Source: Paracoccus aminophilus JCM 7686 (GTDB taxonomy: Bacteria; Pseudomonadota; Alphaproteobacteria; Rhodobacterales; Rhodobacteraceae). Taken from it: DNA of 64,000 nucleotides. The position numbers and the translations under genes were made by a program. The notes below the pieces were generated by a model. That model was not told the DNA's origin. It made no database searches and worked only from the letters and a program-made list of their open reading frames with translations. Of the stretch, positions 16,778 to 25,684 are shown piece by piece. The stretch covers positions 594,001-658,000 of the forward strand of contig NC_022041.1 in the NCBI RefSeq assembly GCF_000444995.1, written 5' to 3'. How positions within the stretch are numbered: the stretch's first letter is position 1; every line of letters starts with the position of its first letter.

Positions 16778-18412
16778 ATGAACGAGATTTCCGCCGATAC
16801 GCTCGCCCAAGCTCGACTGGTTCTGCCCGAGATCGAGGCGCTGCAAGCCAAGGCCACCGCTGCATTGCAAAAAGTGGTCGCGCCCTCGGGCAAGCCCGAT
16901 GCCGGGCTGATCGAAGAGCATCAGCATGCCGCTCATGCGCTCTCTTGGCTCGCGACCTATGTCGAATCGATTCGCCAGCTCGCCGCCTGGGCCGGGCGTC
17001 TGGACGAGCAGGGCACGCTCGGGCGGATGGAAAAGCTGATCCTCCAGATCGGCACGGCTGAATATCTGACCCAGATCGCGGGCGGCATCCCGATGAGCCA
17101 GACCGAATTCGCGCGTCTGTCGGATATGGGCGTCGAGTGGCAGCCCTCGGATCAGGCGCGGCGGCTAATGAAGGGCAATACGCCCGAGGCGCGGGCCGAG
17201 CTGGTCAAGCTCATGCAGGGCAACCACGGCCGCGCGACCTTCGGCGCAACCGGGCTCGACGAGGATCTGGAAATGATCCGCGACCAGTTCCGCCGCTATG
17301 CCGAAGAGCGCGTCGTGCCGAATGCCCATGAATGGCACCTGAAGGATGAGCTCATCCCGATGGAGATCATTCAGGAACTGGCCGAGCTCGGCGTCTTTGG
17401 CCTGACCATCCCCGAGGAATACGGCGGGCTCGGGCTCTCCAAAGCGTCGATGGTGGTCGTGTCTGAGGAGCTTTCGCGCGGCTATATCGGCGTGGGCTCG
17501 CTTGGCACGCGTTCGGAGATTGCGGCGGAACTGATCATCTGCGGCGGCACCGAAGCGCAGAAGGCGAAATGGCTGCCCGCGCTCGCCTCGGGGGAGATCC
17601 TTCCGACGGCGGTCTTTACCGAACCCAACACCGGCTCGGATCTCGGCAGCCTGCGCACCCGCGCGGTGCGCACCGATGAAGGCTGGGAGGTCACCGGCAA
17701 CAAGACCTGGATCACCCATGCCGCGCGCACCCATGTGATGACGCTGCTCGCGCGGACCGATCCCAATACGACCGATTATCGCGGCCTCTCGATGTTCCTC
17801 GCCGAAAAGACGCCGGGCACCGATGAGAAACCTTTCCCGACCCCCGGCATGACCGGCGGCGAGATCGAGGTTCTGGGCTATCGCGGGATGAAGGAATACG
17901 AGCTTGGTTTTGACGGCTTCAAGATCAAGACCGAGAACCTGCTGGGCGGTGTTCCGGGGCAGGGCTTCAAGCAGCTGATGCAGACCTTCGAATCGGCCCG
18001 CATCCAGACGGCGGCCCGCGCGATCGGCGTGGCGCAATCGGCGCTGGAAATCGGGATGCGCTATGCGATCGACCGCAAGCAGTTCGGCAAATCGCTGATC
18101 GACTTCCCGCGCGTCGCCGACAAATTGGCGATGATGGCTGTCGAAATTATGATCGCGCGGCAATTGACCTATTACTCGGCGTGGCAGAAAGACCACGATC
18201 GCCGCTGCGACCTCGAAGCCGGGATGGCCAAGCTTCTGGGCGCGCGCGTGGCTTGGGCTTCGGCCGATAACGCCTTGCAAATCCACGGAGGAAACGGTTT
18301 CGCGCTGGAATATACCATCAGCCGTGTGCTCTGCGACGCGCGGATTCTGAACATTTTCGAGGGCGCTGCCGAGATTCAGGCTCAGGTGATTGCGCGCAGA
18401 TTGTTGGGATAA
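16778..18412 (+). CDS. mcd: (2S)-methylsuccinyl-CoA dehydrogenase (ethylmalonyl-CoA pathway)
   Basis: An FAD acyl-CoA dehydrogenase of 544 residues with the roughly 150-residue N-terminal extension that distinguishes Mcd from ordinary acyl-CoA dehydrogenases. It oxidises (2S)-methylsuccinyl-CoA to mesaconyl-CoA during acetyl-CoA assimilation. The core has FTEPNTGSDLGSLRT (substrate/FAD loop), TGNKTWITHAA and the C-terminal QIHGGNGFALEY motif. ATG 16778 has AAGGG 9 nt upstream; ATGs at 16769 and 16757 are in frame but touch their own AAGGG. Upstream lies an inverted repeat and a 13-bp tandem repeat. Specificity is inferred from length and family resemblance, not tested. Confidence 0.82.
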   Translation: MNEISADTLAQARLVLPEIEALQAKATAALQKVVAPSGKPDAGLIEEHQHAAHALSWLATYVESIRQLAAWAGRLDEQGTLGRMEKLILQIGTAEYLTQIAGGIPMSQTEFARLSDMGVEWQPSDQARRLMKGNTPEARAELVKLMQGNHGRATFGATGLDEDLEMIRDQFRRYAEERVVPNAHEWHLKDELIPMEIIQELAELGVFGLTIPEEYGGLGLSKASMVVVSEELSRGYIGVGSLGTRSEIAAELIICGGTEAQKAKWLPALASGEILPTAVFTEPNTGSDLGSLRTRAVRTDEGWEVTGNKTWITHAARTHVMTLLARTDPNTTDYRGLSMFLAEKTPGTDEKPFPTPGMTGGEIEVLGYRGMKEYELGFDGFKIKTENLLGGVPGQGFKQLMQTFESARIQTAARAIGVAQSALEIGMRYAIDRKQFGKSLIDFPRVADKLAMMAVEIMIARQLTYYSAWQKDHDRRCDLEAGMAKLLGARVAWASADNALQIHGGNGFALEYTISRVLCDARILNIFEGAAEIQAQVIARRLLG

Positions 18413-18492
18413 CTGGATTCTTCGGCACTTTCATGTGAACCTGCGCCACCCCCGCGGCGTTGCCGCAAGATCCAGACCTAACGGAGCCTAAA

Positions 18493-18993
18493 ATGAGCCG
18501 CTTTCACGCTTTTTCTGCTGCCGCCGCAGCGCTTCTGAGCCTTGCCGCCTGTGAGCCTACCGCGAAAGGTGGTGTGGGCGCGGGGACGGCGGGCGCTGTG
18601 CCGACGGGGGACTTCGTTCTGGTGGGCATCGGCGCGGATGCCGTGCCGACCCGCGACGTGCTGCTGACGATTGGCAAGGATGGTTCGCTCTCGGGGCAGG
18701 GGCCGTGCAACAGCTATAGTGCGGCGCAAACCGCCGCGCCGCCGGCCTTTGCGATCAGCGGTGTGAACTCGACGCGCATGGCTTGCCCGGCGCATAAGGG
18801 TCTGGAAGGCCGCTACTTCCAAGCGCTCGAAAGCGCGACCGGGATCGAATACGCTGGCCGCGTGCTGAAGATCACCGGCCCGACCTATCTGACCTTCGAG
18901 CCGGGCCGCCCGGCCAGCATGGTCGCGGCGGGTCAATCGGCGGTCAACACCACCGCCGCTGCGGTCGATGCCGCAACCGGCGCCGCGCGCTAA
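18493..18993 (+). CDS. META-domain lipoprotein (HslJ-like)
   Basis: A 166-residue lipoprotein with a signal peptide ending LSLAAC; Cys20 is the lipidation site. The mature part has a META/HslJ-like core (PCNSYSAAQ, then NSTRMACP), as found in heat-shock or stress-related periplasmic lipoproteins. ATG 18493 has GGAG 8 nt upstream and gives a clean signal peptide; an earlier in-frame ATG at 18460 would spoil it. The gene stands alone after mcd. Confidence 0.75.
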   Translation: MSRFHAFSAAAAALLSLAACEPTAKGGVGAGTAGAVPTGDFVLVGIGADAVPTRDVLLTIGKDGSLSGQGPCNSYSAAQTAAPPAFAISGVNSTRMACPAHKGLEGRYFQALESATGIEYAGRVLKITGPTYLTFEPGRPASMVAAGQSAVNTTAAAVDAATGAAR

Positions 18994-19021
18994 GGTCTTC
19001 GCGCCAAATCTGTGACCCTTG

Positions 19022-19047
19022 CTTCGGGCTGAAATCTCGGCCCGAAG
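19022..19047. terminator. hairpin between convergent META lipoprotein and recO
   Basis: Arms CTTCGGGC and GCCCGAAG with a 10-nt loop, in the 59-nt convergent gap. It lacks a T-run on either strand, so a termination role is only suggested. Confidence 0.4.
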
Positions 19048-19052
19048 ACCAC

Positions 19053-19775
19053 CTAGAGTTCGGCGCGCAGCAGCCGGGCAATCAACCTGTCCCTCGCCGG
19101 GGGCAGGTTTCGCGCTGCATGGGCCTCGGCGAGCTGGGCTCGCAGGAAATGGCCGGTGATCGCGAAAGCATCCACCATCCCGCCATTGCCGGTGCCGCCC
19201 AAAAGCGAGGGCAGGGGCAGCAGTTTCGCCGCCCAGTCGCCCGCCCCCGCGCGACTGACCGCACGCCCGGTTTTGGGGCTGACATAGGCCAAACCCTCGC
19301 GGCTGCCGGTCACCGCACATCGGGTCAGATCAAGCCCGAACCCCATCTCATCAAGCAATTGCAGCTCCCAGCCGAGATAGGCATGGGCCCAATCCGCGCG
19401 GCTGCCCTGATCCATCCGATCCAAAAGCGCCTCGCTCGAGTCATGCAGACGCGGATGCGGATCGCGCTCGGGCAAGGCAAAGGCCAGAAGCGCGGTCACC
19501 GCATTGACCCCGGCCAGAGCATCGCCATCCGCCAAAAGCCCGGGCCGCATCCGTTGGGGTTCTGCCGCGAAAGTGCCAAGCTGCCCTTCGATCCGCGCCC
19601 GCCAGCGCAGCGAAAGGATGCTGCCCGGCTGGATCATCGCGGCGCGTTTGGCGCTGGCGCCGCCCGGTAGCGCCCCCGAGATGATCCCGACCTCGCGCGC
19701 GAACGCGGTCAGGATCACTGCATGTTCGCCATGCTTGCGGGCCGAGAGAACCGTGGCGGCGCCCGACCATTCCAT
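19053..19775 (-). CDS. recO: DNA repair protein RecO
   Basis: A 240-residue recombination mediator that loads RecA with RecR in the RecFOR pathway. The N-terminal OB-fold begins MEWSGAATVLSARKHGEHAV. The C-terminal part is helical and no zinc-finger cysteine set is obvious, as in several proteobacterial RecO proteins. Its ATG overlaps the VOC gene stop, and recF lies two genes upstream on the same strand. Further upstream in-frame codons belong to the VOC overlap. Confidence 0.9.
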   Translation of the reverse strand: MEWSGAATVLSARKHGEHAVILTAFAREVGIISGALPGGASAKRAAMIQPGSILSLRWRARIEGQLGTFAAEPQRMRPGLLADGDALAGVNAVTALLAFALPERDPHPRLHDSSEALLDRMDQGSRADWAHAYLGWELQLLDEMGFGLDLTRCAVTGSREGLAYVSPKTGRAVSRAGAGDWAAKLLPLPSLLGGTGNGGMVDAFAITGHFLRAQLAEAHAARNLPPARDRLIARLLRAEL

Positions 19776-20209
19776 CAGTCGGGCAGGGTCAGCGCGCCGT
19801 CCTCGGAAAGCGGCCAGAAGGGGTTGGTGGCGATTTCCCAGACATGGCCGTCGGGATCGGCGAAATAGCCCGAATAGCCGCCCCAAAAGACCTTTTCGGG
19901 GCGTTTGAGCAAAGTCGCCCCGGCGGCCAGTGCGGCCTCGAAGACGGCGTCGGTCTCGCTGTCATCGGCGCAGTTTTGCGCCAGCGTCACCGCGCCCGTG
20001 CCAAGTGCGGCGCCCGGTCGGCCCTGATCTTCGGCCAGAGCCTCAAGCCCAAAGAGGCCCAGGACCGCGCCATTCATCTGATAGAAGGTGACGCCCTCGT
20101 TCGAGGAGGGATGCGGCGCCCAGCCCCAAGCGGCATAGAAGGCGCGCGCGCGCGGCAGGTCGCGGCTGCCAAGGGTGACAAGGGTGATGCGTTGGCGCGG
20201 GTGGCTCAT
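19775..20209 (-). CDS. VOC (glyoxalase/bleomycin-resistance fold) family protein
   Basis: A 144-residue single VOC domain, starting MSHPRQRITLVTLGSRDL and ending with the ADPDGHVWEIA segment that carries a typical metal-ligand Glu. The substrate is unknown. It sits inside a recF-VOC-recO chain with overlapping ends (4 nt with recF, 1 nt with recO), so it is certainly co-transcribed, but nothing indicates a direct role in repair. Confidence 0.85.
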   Translation of the reverse strand: MSHPRQRITLVTLGSRDLPRARAFYAAWGWAPHPSSNEGVTFYQMNGAVLGLFGLEALAEDQGRPGAALGTGAVTLAQNCADDSETDAVFEAALAAGATLLKRPEKVFWGGYSGYFADPDGHVWEIATNPFWPLSEDGALTLPD

Positions 20210-21288
20210 GGGTCTTCCTCTGTCGCGGTCGAGAGCGGTCCCTCGCGCGAGATTTCAAAATAACGGGCACGGGGGCCGAAGGCCTCGAAAAGCTCGCGCC
20301 CGGTGCCGGTCAGAAAGCTTTGCGCGGGCAGGGCCGTGATCTCATCATATAGCGCGGCGCGGCGCGCGGCGTCGAGATGGGCCGCGACTTCATCCAGAAG
20401 CAGCACCGGCCCCTCGGCGCTGAGCGCGCGAGCATTGGCGAGGATCAGCGACAGCAAAAGCGCCTTCTGCTCGCCGGTCGAGGACAGCGCGGCGGGCATG
20501 TCCTGCGGCCCCCAATGCGCGCCAAGATCGGCGCGGTGCGGCCCGGTCAGACTGCGCCCCGCCGCCATATCACGACCGCGCATCGAGGCGAGGCGCTCGG
20601 CGATATTCACCGGATCGGGGTCATCGGCAAAGCCCTCGCCGGGCAGCAAGGTGAGGGTCGCGGCGGGAAAGGCGGTGGTGGCGCCTTGCTGCGACGCCAT
20701 GATCTGGGCAATCGCCTCATGGCGGTTGCGGGTCAGCGCCGCGCCTGCCTCGGCCATCTGAGCCTCGATCGCGCGATACCAGCCCGCATCGGCGATCTGG
20801 TCGCGCAGCAGGCGATTGCGCTCTCGCATGGCCTTGTCATAGGTCAGCGCCTCATCGGCATGGGCGGGGATGAAGCTGAGCGTCACGCGGTCGAGAAAGC
20901 GCCGCCGCACCTCGGGCGCATCCGTCCAGAGCCGGTCCATCGCGGGCGTGAGCCAGATCACCCGCATCAGCCGTCCCAAAGCGACCTGCGGCGCGGGCTT
21001 GTCGTCGATCAGAACCTCGCGCGAGCCCATGGGTTTGGCGCCGGTCTGGATCTCGCTCTCGCCGATCCGCGCCCGGATGCGCCAGCCCGCATCCGGCCCC
21101 TGACGGGCCTGATCGCCGGGCAAAGCGCCGCGCAGCCCGCGCCCGGGCGAGAGCATGGAAATCGCTTCGAGAATATTCGTCTTGCCCGCGCCATTCAGCC
21201 CATGAAAGGCCATGGGCCGCACGTCGGGATCAAGCTCAAGCCGCGCCCAGCTGCGAAACTGGGCAAGCGTCAGGCGCGAAAGCCTCAC
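20206..21288 (-). CDS. recF: DNA replication and repair protein RecF
   Basis: A 360-residue SMC-like ATPase for gap repair. Walker A is HGLNGAGKTNILEAIS near the N-terminus. The signature region (LSSTGEQKALLLSLILANA) and Walker B (LLLDEVAAHLD) are in the C-terminal third. It follows dnaN with a 4-nt overlap, the classic dnaA-dnaN-recF order. Confidence 0.95.
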   Translation of the reverse strand: MRLSRLTLAQFRSWARLELDPDVRPMAFHGLNGAGKTNILEAISMLSPGRGLRGALPGDQARQGPDAGWRIRARIGESEIQTGAKPMGSREVLIDDKPAPQVALGRLMRVIWLTPAMDRLWTDAPEVRRRFLDRVTLSFIPAHADEALTYDKAMRERNRLLRDQIADAGWYRAIEAQMAEAGAALTRNRHEAIAQIMASQQGATTAFPAATLTLLPGEGFADDPDPVNIAERLASMRGRDMAAGRSLTGPHRADLGAHWGPQDMPAALSSTGEQKALLLSLILANARALSAEGPVLLLDEVAAHLDAARRAALYDEITALPAQSFLTGTGRELFEAFGPRARYFEISREGPLSTATEEDP

Positions 21289-22403
21289 ACGCGCATCGGC
21301 ATGACGACATAGACCGCGGAGGTGTCGCCGCCTTCGCGGATCAGCGCGGCATCGCCCGAGCCGTTGAAGAGGAAGACCGCATTCTCGCGCTCGATCTGGC
21401 TCGCGATCTCATGGAGATATTTCGCGTTGAAGCCGATTTCGAGCGGCTCATCGGCATAGGCCACCGAGAGCTCTTCCTCGGCCGCGCCCGAATCCGGGGC
21501 ATTGACCGAAAGGACCAGCCGGTCCTCGTCGAGCGCAAGCTTCACGGCGCGCGACCGCTCGCTGGAAACCGTGGCGACGCGGTCGACCGCTTTGGCAAAA
21601 TCACCGGCATCGACTTCGAGCTTGCGGGTGTTGCCCGAGGGAATGACGCGGGTGTAATCGGGGAAGGTCCCGTCGATGACTTTCGAGGTCAGCGTCAGCG
21701 TCGGCGTGGCAAAGCGCACTTTGGTTTCGCTGACCGAAACCGCGATTTCCGCCTCGTCATCGTCGAGAAGCTTGCGCAGTTCATTCACGGTCTTGCGCGG
21801 CACAATCACGCCCGGCAAAGCCTCGGCCCCTTCGGGCAGAGCCGCGTCGATCCGGGCCAGACGGTGACCGTCGGTCGCGACGCAGCGCAAAGCCGGGCCG
21901 GTTTCGGTCTGGGCGACATGCATATAGACGCCGTTCAGGTAATAACGGGTCTCTTCATTCGAGATCGCGAATTTCGACTTGTCGAAGAGCCGGCGCAGCG
22001 TCGGCGCGGGGGCCTTGAAATTCGCGGTATATTCGGTTGTCGACATCACCGGGAAATCTTCCTTGGGCAAGGTCGCGAGGCTGAAGCTCGACCGTCCGGC
22101 CTGCACCGAAAGACGCCCCGTGGCGCTTTCGAGGCTGATCGAGACCAGCGCGCCATCGGGCAGTTTGCGCGCGATGTCATTGAGCATCCCCGCCGAAACC
22201 GTGGTCGCGCCGGGGCGCTCGACCTGCGCGGGCGCGCGATCGACGACCTCGGTGTCAAGGTCGGTCGCGCGGAAGCTGACGCCATCCTCGGTCGTCTCGA
22301 TCAGGACGTTGGCAAGGATCGGGATCGTATTGCGTCGCTCGACAACGGATTGCGCCTGCGAGACGGCTTTCACAAGAATGGCGCGCTCGATCGAGAATTT
22401 CAT
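21285..22403 (-). CDS. dnaN: DNA polymerase III beta sliding clamp
   Basis: A 372-residue clamp of three repeated domains; it begins MKFSIERAILVKAVSQAQSV and ends in the conserved YVVMPMRV. It tethers DNA polymerase III to DNA. It is separated from dnaA by 102 bp and overlaps recF by 4 nt. Confidence 0.97.
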   Translation of the reverse strand: MKFSIERAILVKAVSQAQSVVERRNTIPILANVLIETTEDGVSFRATDLDTEVVDRAPAQVERPGATTVSAGMLNDIARKLPDGALVSISLESATGRLSVQAGRSSFSLATLPKEDFPVMSTTEYTANFKAPAPTLRRLFDKSKFAISNEETRYYLNGVYMHVAQTETGPALRCVATDGHRLARIDAALPEGAEALPGVIVPRKTVNELRKLLDDDEAEIAVSVSETKVRFATPTLTLTSKVIDGTFPDYTRVIPSGNTRKLEVDAGDFAKAVDRVATVSSERSRAVKLALDEDRLVLSVNAPDSGAAEEELSVAYADEPLEIGFNAKYLHEIASQIERENAVFLFNGSGDAALIREGGDTSAVYVVMPMRV

Positions 22404-22505
22404 GGTCAGATCCCTGTCCGTCGGCCGTAGGTCGCGGCTCGTTTGTGGTGGGCTGCAATTTCGATGGAAAAGCGCCCGGGGTCAAGCTCCGGGGGCCGGT
22501 TTCCC

Positions 22506-23864
22506 TCAGGCTTCGAGCAGACGGCGCAGCATGTCGAGATCTTCGGCCACGCTGCGGTCCGAGCCGCGCAGCTCTTCGATCTTCTTCACGCCATGCATGA
22601 TCGTCGTATGGTCGCGCCCGCCAAAGCGGCGCCCGATTTCGGGCAGGCTGCGCGAGGTCATCTGCTTGGCGAGATACATCGCGATCTGGCGCGGACGGGC
22701 GACGGTGCGCACGCGTTTCGGCCCGATCATATCCGAGAGGCGGATGTTATAGTGCTCGGCAACCTTGCGCTGAATTTCCTCGATCGAGACCTTGCGATCC
22801 GACGAGCGGAGGATGTCCGTCAGACATTCCTGCGTCATATCCAGCGTGATCTCGCGGCCCATCAGGCTTGCGAAGGCAAAGAGCCGTTGCAGCGCGCCTT
22901 CGAGAACGCGGACGTTCGAGGTGATGCGATGGGCGAGGAATTCGAGCACGCCCGGCGCCATGACCAGATCGGGCTGGGTGTTGCGGAACTGCTCGGTCTT
23001 CGATTGCAGGATCGAGAGGCGCAGCTCGTAATCGGTCGGATGCAGATCGACGATCAACCCGCAGGACAGGCGCGATTTGATCCGCTCTTCCATATCCTTG
23101 ATCTCGCCCGGCGCACGGTCGGCGGAAATCACGATTTGCTTGCCCTGATCGACCAAGGCATTGAACGTGTGGAAGAATTCTTCCTGCGTCGAATCCTTGC
23201 CCGCGATGAATTGCACGTCATCGACCATCAGGACCGAGACGGTGCGGAACATTTCCTTGAAATCCATGATCGAGCGATCGCGAAGCGCCTGAACGAAGCG
23301 ATACATGAATTGCTCGGCCGACAGGTACAGCACCCGCGACTCGGGTTGGCGGATTTGGATTTCGCGTGCAATCGCGTGCATGAGGTGGGTCTTGCCAAGA
23401 CCGACACCGCCGTAAAGGAACAGCGGGTTGAAGGTCACCGGACCGCCTTCGGCGACACGGCGGGCGGCGGCATGGGCGAGCTCGTTCGGCTTGCCGACCA
23501 CGAAATTGTCGAAGGTGAAGCGGCTGTCCAGCGGCGCTGCCAGATCATCCTCGCCCCGGATCGCGGCACGGGCCGGATTGGCGGGCCGGGCGGCGGGAGC
23601 AGGGGCGGCTGGGCGCTCGGCGGGCATGGCCGCGACCTCGAAGGAGAGGCGCTGCACAGGATTGCCCACGGTCTCCAGCGCCCGCATGATGTCGCTGCTG
23701 TAGTGGCGCGCGACCCAGTCCGACAGGAACCGCGTCGGGCAGGCAATCAGCGCAATATCCGTGTCCAGCCGGATGAGCTTTAGCGGCTCGATCCAGGTCG
23801 CAAAGCTGTCGGCTCCCACCGCTCTTTCGAGTTCCGCACGTGCTTGCCCCCAAATCCTGTCCAT
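22506..23864 (-). CDS. dnaA: chromosomal replication initiator DnaA
   Basis: A 452-residue initiator. The N-terminal DnaB-interaction domain (WGQARAELERAVG) is followed by a short Ala/Pro-rich linker. The AAA+ domain has Walker A (YGGVGLGKTHLMHA) and Walker B (VLMVDDVQFIAG). The C-terminal helix-turn-helix has the DnaA signature GGRDHTTIMHG. ATG 23864 begins MDRIWGQ and is preceded by GGGGC; the frame continues upstream, but that sequence has no DnaA character. It heads the dnaA-dnaN-recF-VOC-recO run. Confidence 0.97.
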   Translation of the reverse strand: MDRIWGQARAELERAVGADSFATWIEPLKLIRLDTDIALIACPTRFLSDWVARHYSSDIMRALETVGNPVQRLSFEVAAMPAERPAAPAPAARPANPARAAIRGEDDLAAPLDSRFTFDNFVVGKPNELAHAAARRVAEGGPVTFNPLFLYGGVGLGKTHLMHAIAREIQIRQPESRVLYLSAEQFMYRFVQALRDRSIMDFKEMFRTVSVLMVDDVQFIAGKDSTQEEFFHTFNALVDQGKQIVISADRAPGEIKDMEERIKSRLSCGLIVDLHPTDYELRLSILQSKTEQFRNTQPDLVMAPGVLEFLAHRITSNVRVLEGALQRLFAFASLMGREITLDMTQECLTDILRSSDRKVSIEEIQRKVAEHYNIRLSDMIGPKRVRTVARPRQIAMYLAKQMTSRSLPEIGRRFGGRDHTTIMHGVKKIEELRGSDRSVAEDLDMLRRLLEA

Positions 23865-24322
23865 CTTGCCCCAATTCCATTCTCTCTGGCCCCGACCCCC
23901 GGTTCGGCGGGGGCGACGAATCACAATGGCACCAGAGGGGCATCGTTGCGGAACAGAAGGCCCTGACATTCACCCCAGGCTGGGGGAATGTTCGGGGCCG
24001 TCCTGCGGCCGAATGATGTTCAGACAGGAAACAAATCAAGCCGGTGGCAGCCGGCTTGCCGTGTTTCGCAACCAAAGCCCGTTGATCCGGTCTTTTGGCC
24101 TGTCCCGAGCCGGTGGCAGACCGGCGGCGGAACGATGTCCCCCAGGCGCGACGATGAATCGCAAGGGGCAAGCTAGCAACAAGGCCCCAAGGGTCGCAAC
24201 TGATCTTCATGCTTGACAGCACTATTGCCTCTCCGAATCTCGGCAAGGCGTGACATTTAACTGACACTTGGAAAAACCTCCTGAAAACAAAAGCTTAACG
24301 GGATGTTCTGCGACAAGGCGTC
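23865..24322. other. dnaA upstream region: candidate origin or leader, with paired hairpins
   Basis: No recognised gene. It holds two related hairpins that share the loop GGCAG: CAAGCCGG-TGGCAG-CCGGCTTG (24037-24058) and GCCGGT-GGCAG-ACCGGC (24109-24125). The shared 10-mer CCGGTGGCAG repeats 69 bp apart. A relatively AT-rich stretch lies at about 24250-24300. I found no perfect TTATCCACA DnaA box. On the minus strand AGGAGGT (24276-24282) sits 8 nt before a GTG at 24267. Confidence 0.4.
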
Positions 24323-24352
24323 AAAAAAGGGCACGCTCTGACGAGCGTACCC
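24323..24352 (-). terminator. intrinsic terminator of rpsT
   Basis: Read on the minus strand: GGGTACGCTC-GTCA-GAGCGTGCCC followed by TTTTTT. The ten-pair stem has one wobble and lies 43 nt after the rpsT stop. Confidence 0.9.
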
Positions 24353-24394
24353 CCGAGATTCACAAACTGTTCCGAAGTGGTGGAACTTGGCCGC

Positions 24395-24664
24395 TTATGC
24401 GGCCGAAAGGGCTTTAACGCGAGCCGAAAGACGCGAGATCTTACGGGCAGCGGTGTTCTTGTGGACGATGCCTTTGGTCACGCCACGCATCAGCTCGGGC
24501 TGAGCGGCGCGCAGGGCGTCGCGGGCTGCGTCGGCATTACCGGTCAGCAGCGCTTCTTCAACTTTGCGCAGGAACGTGCGGATGCGCGAGGTGCGCGACT
24601 TGTTCACTGCGGTGCGGCGCGCGGTTTGGCGGGCGCGCTTCTGGGACTGGGGCGAGTTAGCCAT
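24395..24664 (-). CDS. rpsT: 30S ribosomal protein S20
   Basis: An 89-residue basic, helical protein ([17 protein letters not shown]...) that binds 16S rRNA in the small subunit. The [12 protein letters not shown] start and the [16 protein letters not shown] end are diagnostic. It is monocistronic, with its own promoter (24713-24741) and a strong terminator (24323-24352), next to dnaA as in many alphaproteobacteria. Confidence 0.97.
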   Translation of the reverse strand: MANSPQSQKRARQTARRTAVNKSRTSRIRTFLRKVEEALLTGNADAARDALRAAQPELMRGVTKGIVHKNTAARKISRLSARVKALSAA

Positions 24665-24712
24665 GTCGATCTGGTTCCGATTTCGGTAGGTTGTGAATCT
24701 CTTGAAGCCGAG

Positions 24713-24741
24713 CTTCTACGTCCGGCTTTTGTGCAAGTCAA
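24713..24741 (-). promoter_or_regulatory. sigma70-type promoter of rpsT
   Basis: Minus strand: TTGACT (24741-24736), 17-bp spacer, TAGAAG (24718-24713). It lies about 50-75 bp before the rpsT start. Confidence 0.6.
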
Positions 24742-24796
24742 CATCCGGGGGCCGGATTCTGCCCTGCGGCAGCGGCCTTTTCCCCGGATTTTCCGC

Positions 24797-25573
24797 CTAT
24801 TTGTCGCGGAATTGCGGCTGGCGCTTCTCGAGGAAGGCGGCCATGCCCTCTTTCTGGTCCTCGGTGGCAAAGAGCGCGGCAAACGAGCGGCGCTCGAAGA
24901 GAATCCCCTCGGAGAGCGTGGTTTCATAGGCGCGGTTGACGCATTCCTTGGCGACCATGACCGAGAGGATCGACTTTTCAGAGATCTTCTTGGCGATGGC
25001 GAGAACCTCGGGAATCAGCTTGGGCGCAGGCACGACGCGGCTGACCAGTCCCGAGCGCTCGGCTTCGGCCGAATCCATGAAGCGGCCGGTCAGGATCATG
25101 TCCATCGCCTTGGATTTGCCGATGAACCGCGTCAGGCGCTGCGAGCCGCCGATGCCGGGAATCACCCCGAGATTGATCTCGGGCTGGCCGAATTTCGCCG
25201 TATCGGTGCAGATGATGAAATCGCAGGCCATGGCCAGTTCGCAGCCGCCGCCGAGGCAATAGCCCGAGACCGCTGCGATGATCGGCTTGCGCGTGCGCAG
25301 GATCTTGGCAATCTCGGCGCCAAAGAGATCCGAGGTGAAGACCTCGCCATAAGATTTCGTCGACATCTCCTTGATGTCGGCACCCGCGGCAAAGGCTTTT
25401 TCCGAGCCGGTCAGAACGATGCACCGCACCTTTTCATTGCGCTCGGCTTCCTCCATCGCTGAGCCGAGCTCGGTCAGCAGTTCGGAGTTCAGCGCATTGA
25501 GCGCCTCGGGGCGGTTGAGCCGGATCAGGGCGACATAGTCGTCGATCTCGACCGTCAGGGTCTGGTATGCCAT
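24797..25573 (-). CDS. enoyl-CoA hydratase (crotonase family)
   Basis: 258 residues that hydrate trans-2-enoyl-CoA to 3-hydroxyacyl-CoA in fatty-acid, amino-acid or PHB metabolism. Both catalytic glutamates are in place: [12 protein letters not shown] and [17 protein letters not shown]. The oxyanion-hole segment [11 protein letters not shown] is also present. Close resemblance to the mitochondrial ECHS1-like group suggests a short-chain enzyme. ATG 25573 (MAYQTLTV) is preferred over one further upstream. It is a single gene between rpsT and mutM. Confidence 0.9.
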   Translation of the reverse strand: MAYQTLTVEIDDYVALIRLNRPEALNALNSELLTELGSAMEEAERNEKVRCIVLTGSEKAFAAGADIKEMSTKSYGEVFTSDLFGAEIAKILRTRKPIIAAVSGYCLGGGCELAMACDFIICTDTAKFGQPEINLGVIPGIGGSQRLTRFIGKSKAMDMILTGRFMDSAEAERSGLVSRVVPAPKLIPEVLAIAKKISEKSILSVMVAKECVNRAYETTLSEGILFERRSFAALFATEDQKEGMAAFLEKRQPQFRDK

Positions 25574-25684
25574 CGGGACATTGCCTTTCCACAAAATGCC
25601 GGCCGGATTGCTCCGGCCGCTCGACAGCGGTCTGGCAGGACCGCAAAACTTCGCGCGAGTCCTAACAGCAGCGTGATAAATTGG

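Noticed and set aside
18429..18439. TTTCATGTGAA as a second full parS site
   Set aside because: Only about 11 of 16 consensus positions match and the arms are incomplete; kept only as a weak companion to the site at 40890.
24213..24241. TTGACA with 17-bp spacing to AATCTC on the plus strand upstream of dnaA
   Set aside because: The -10 element is poor and no plus-strand gene follows.
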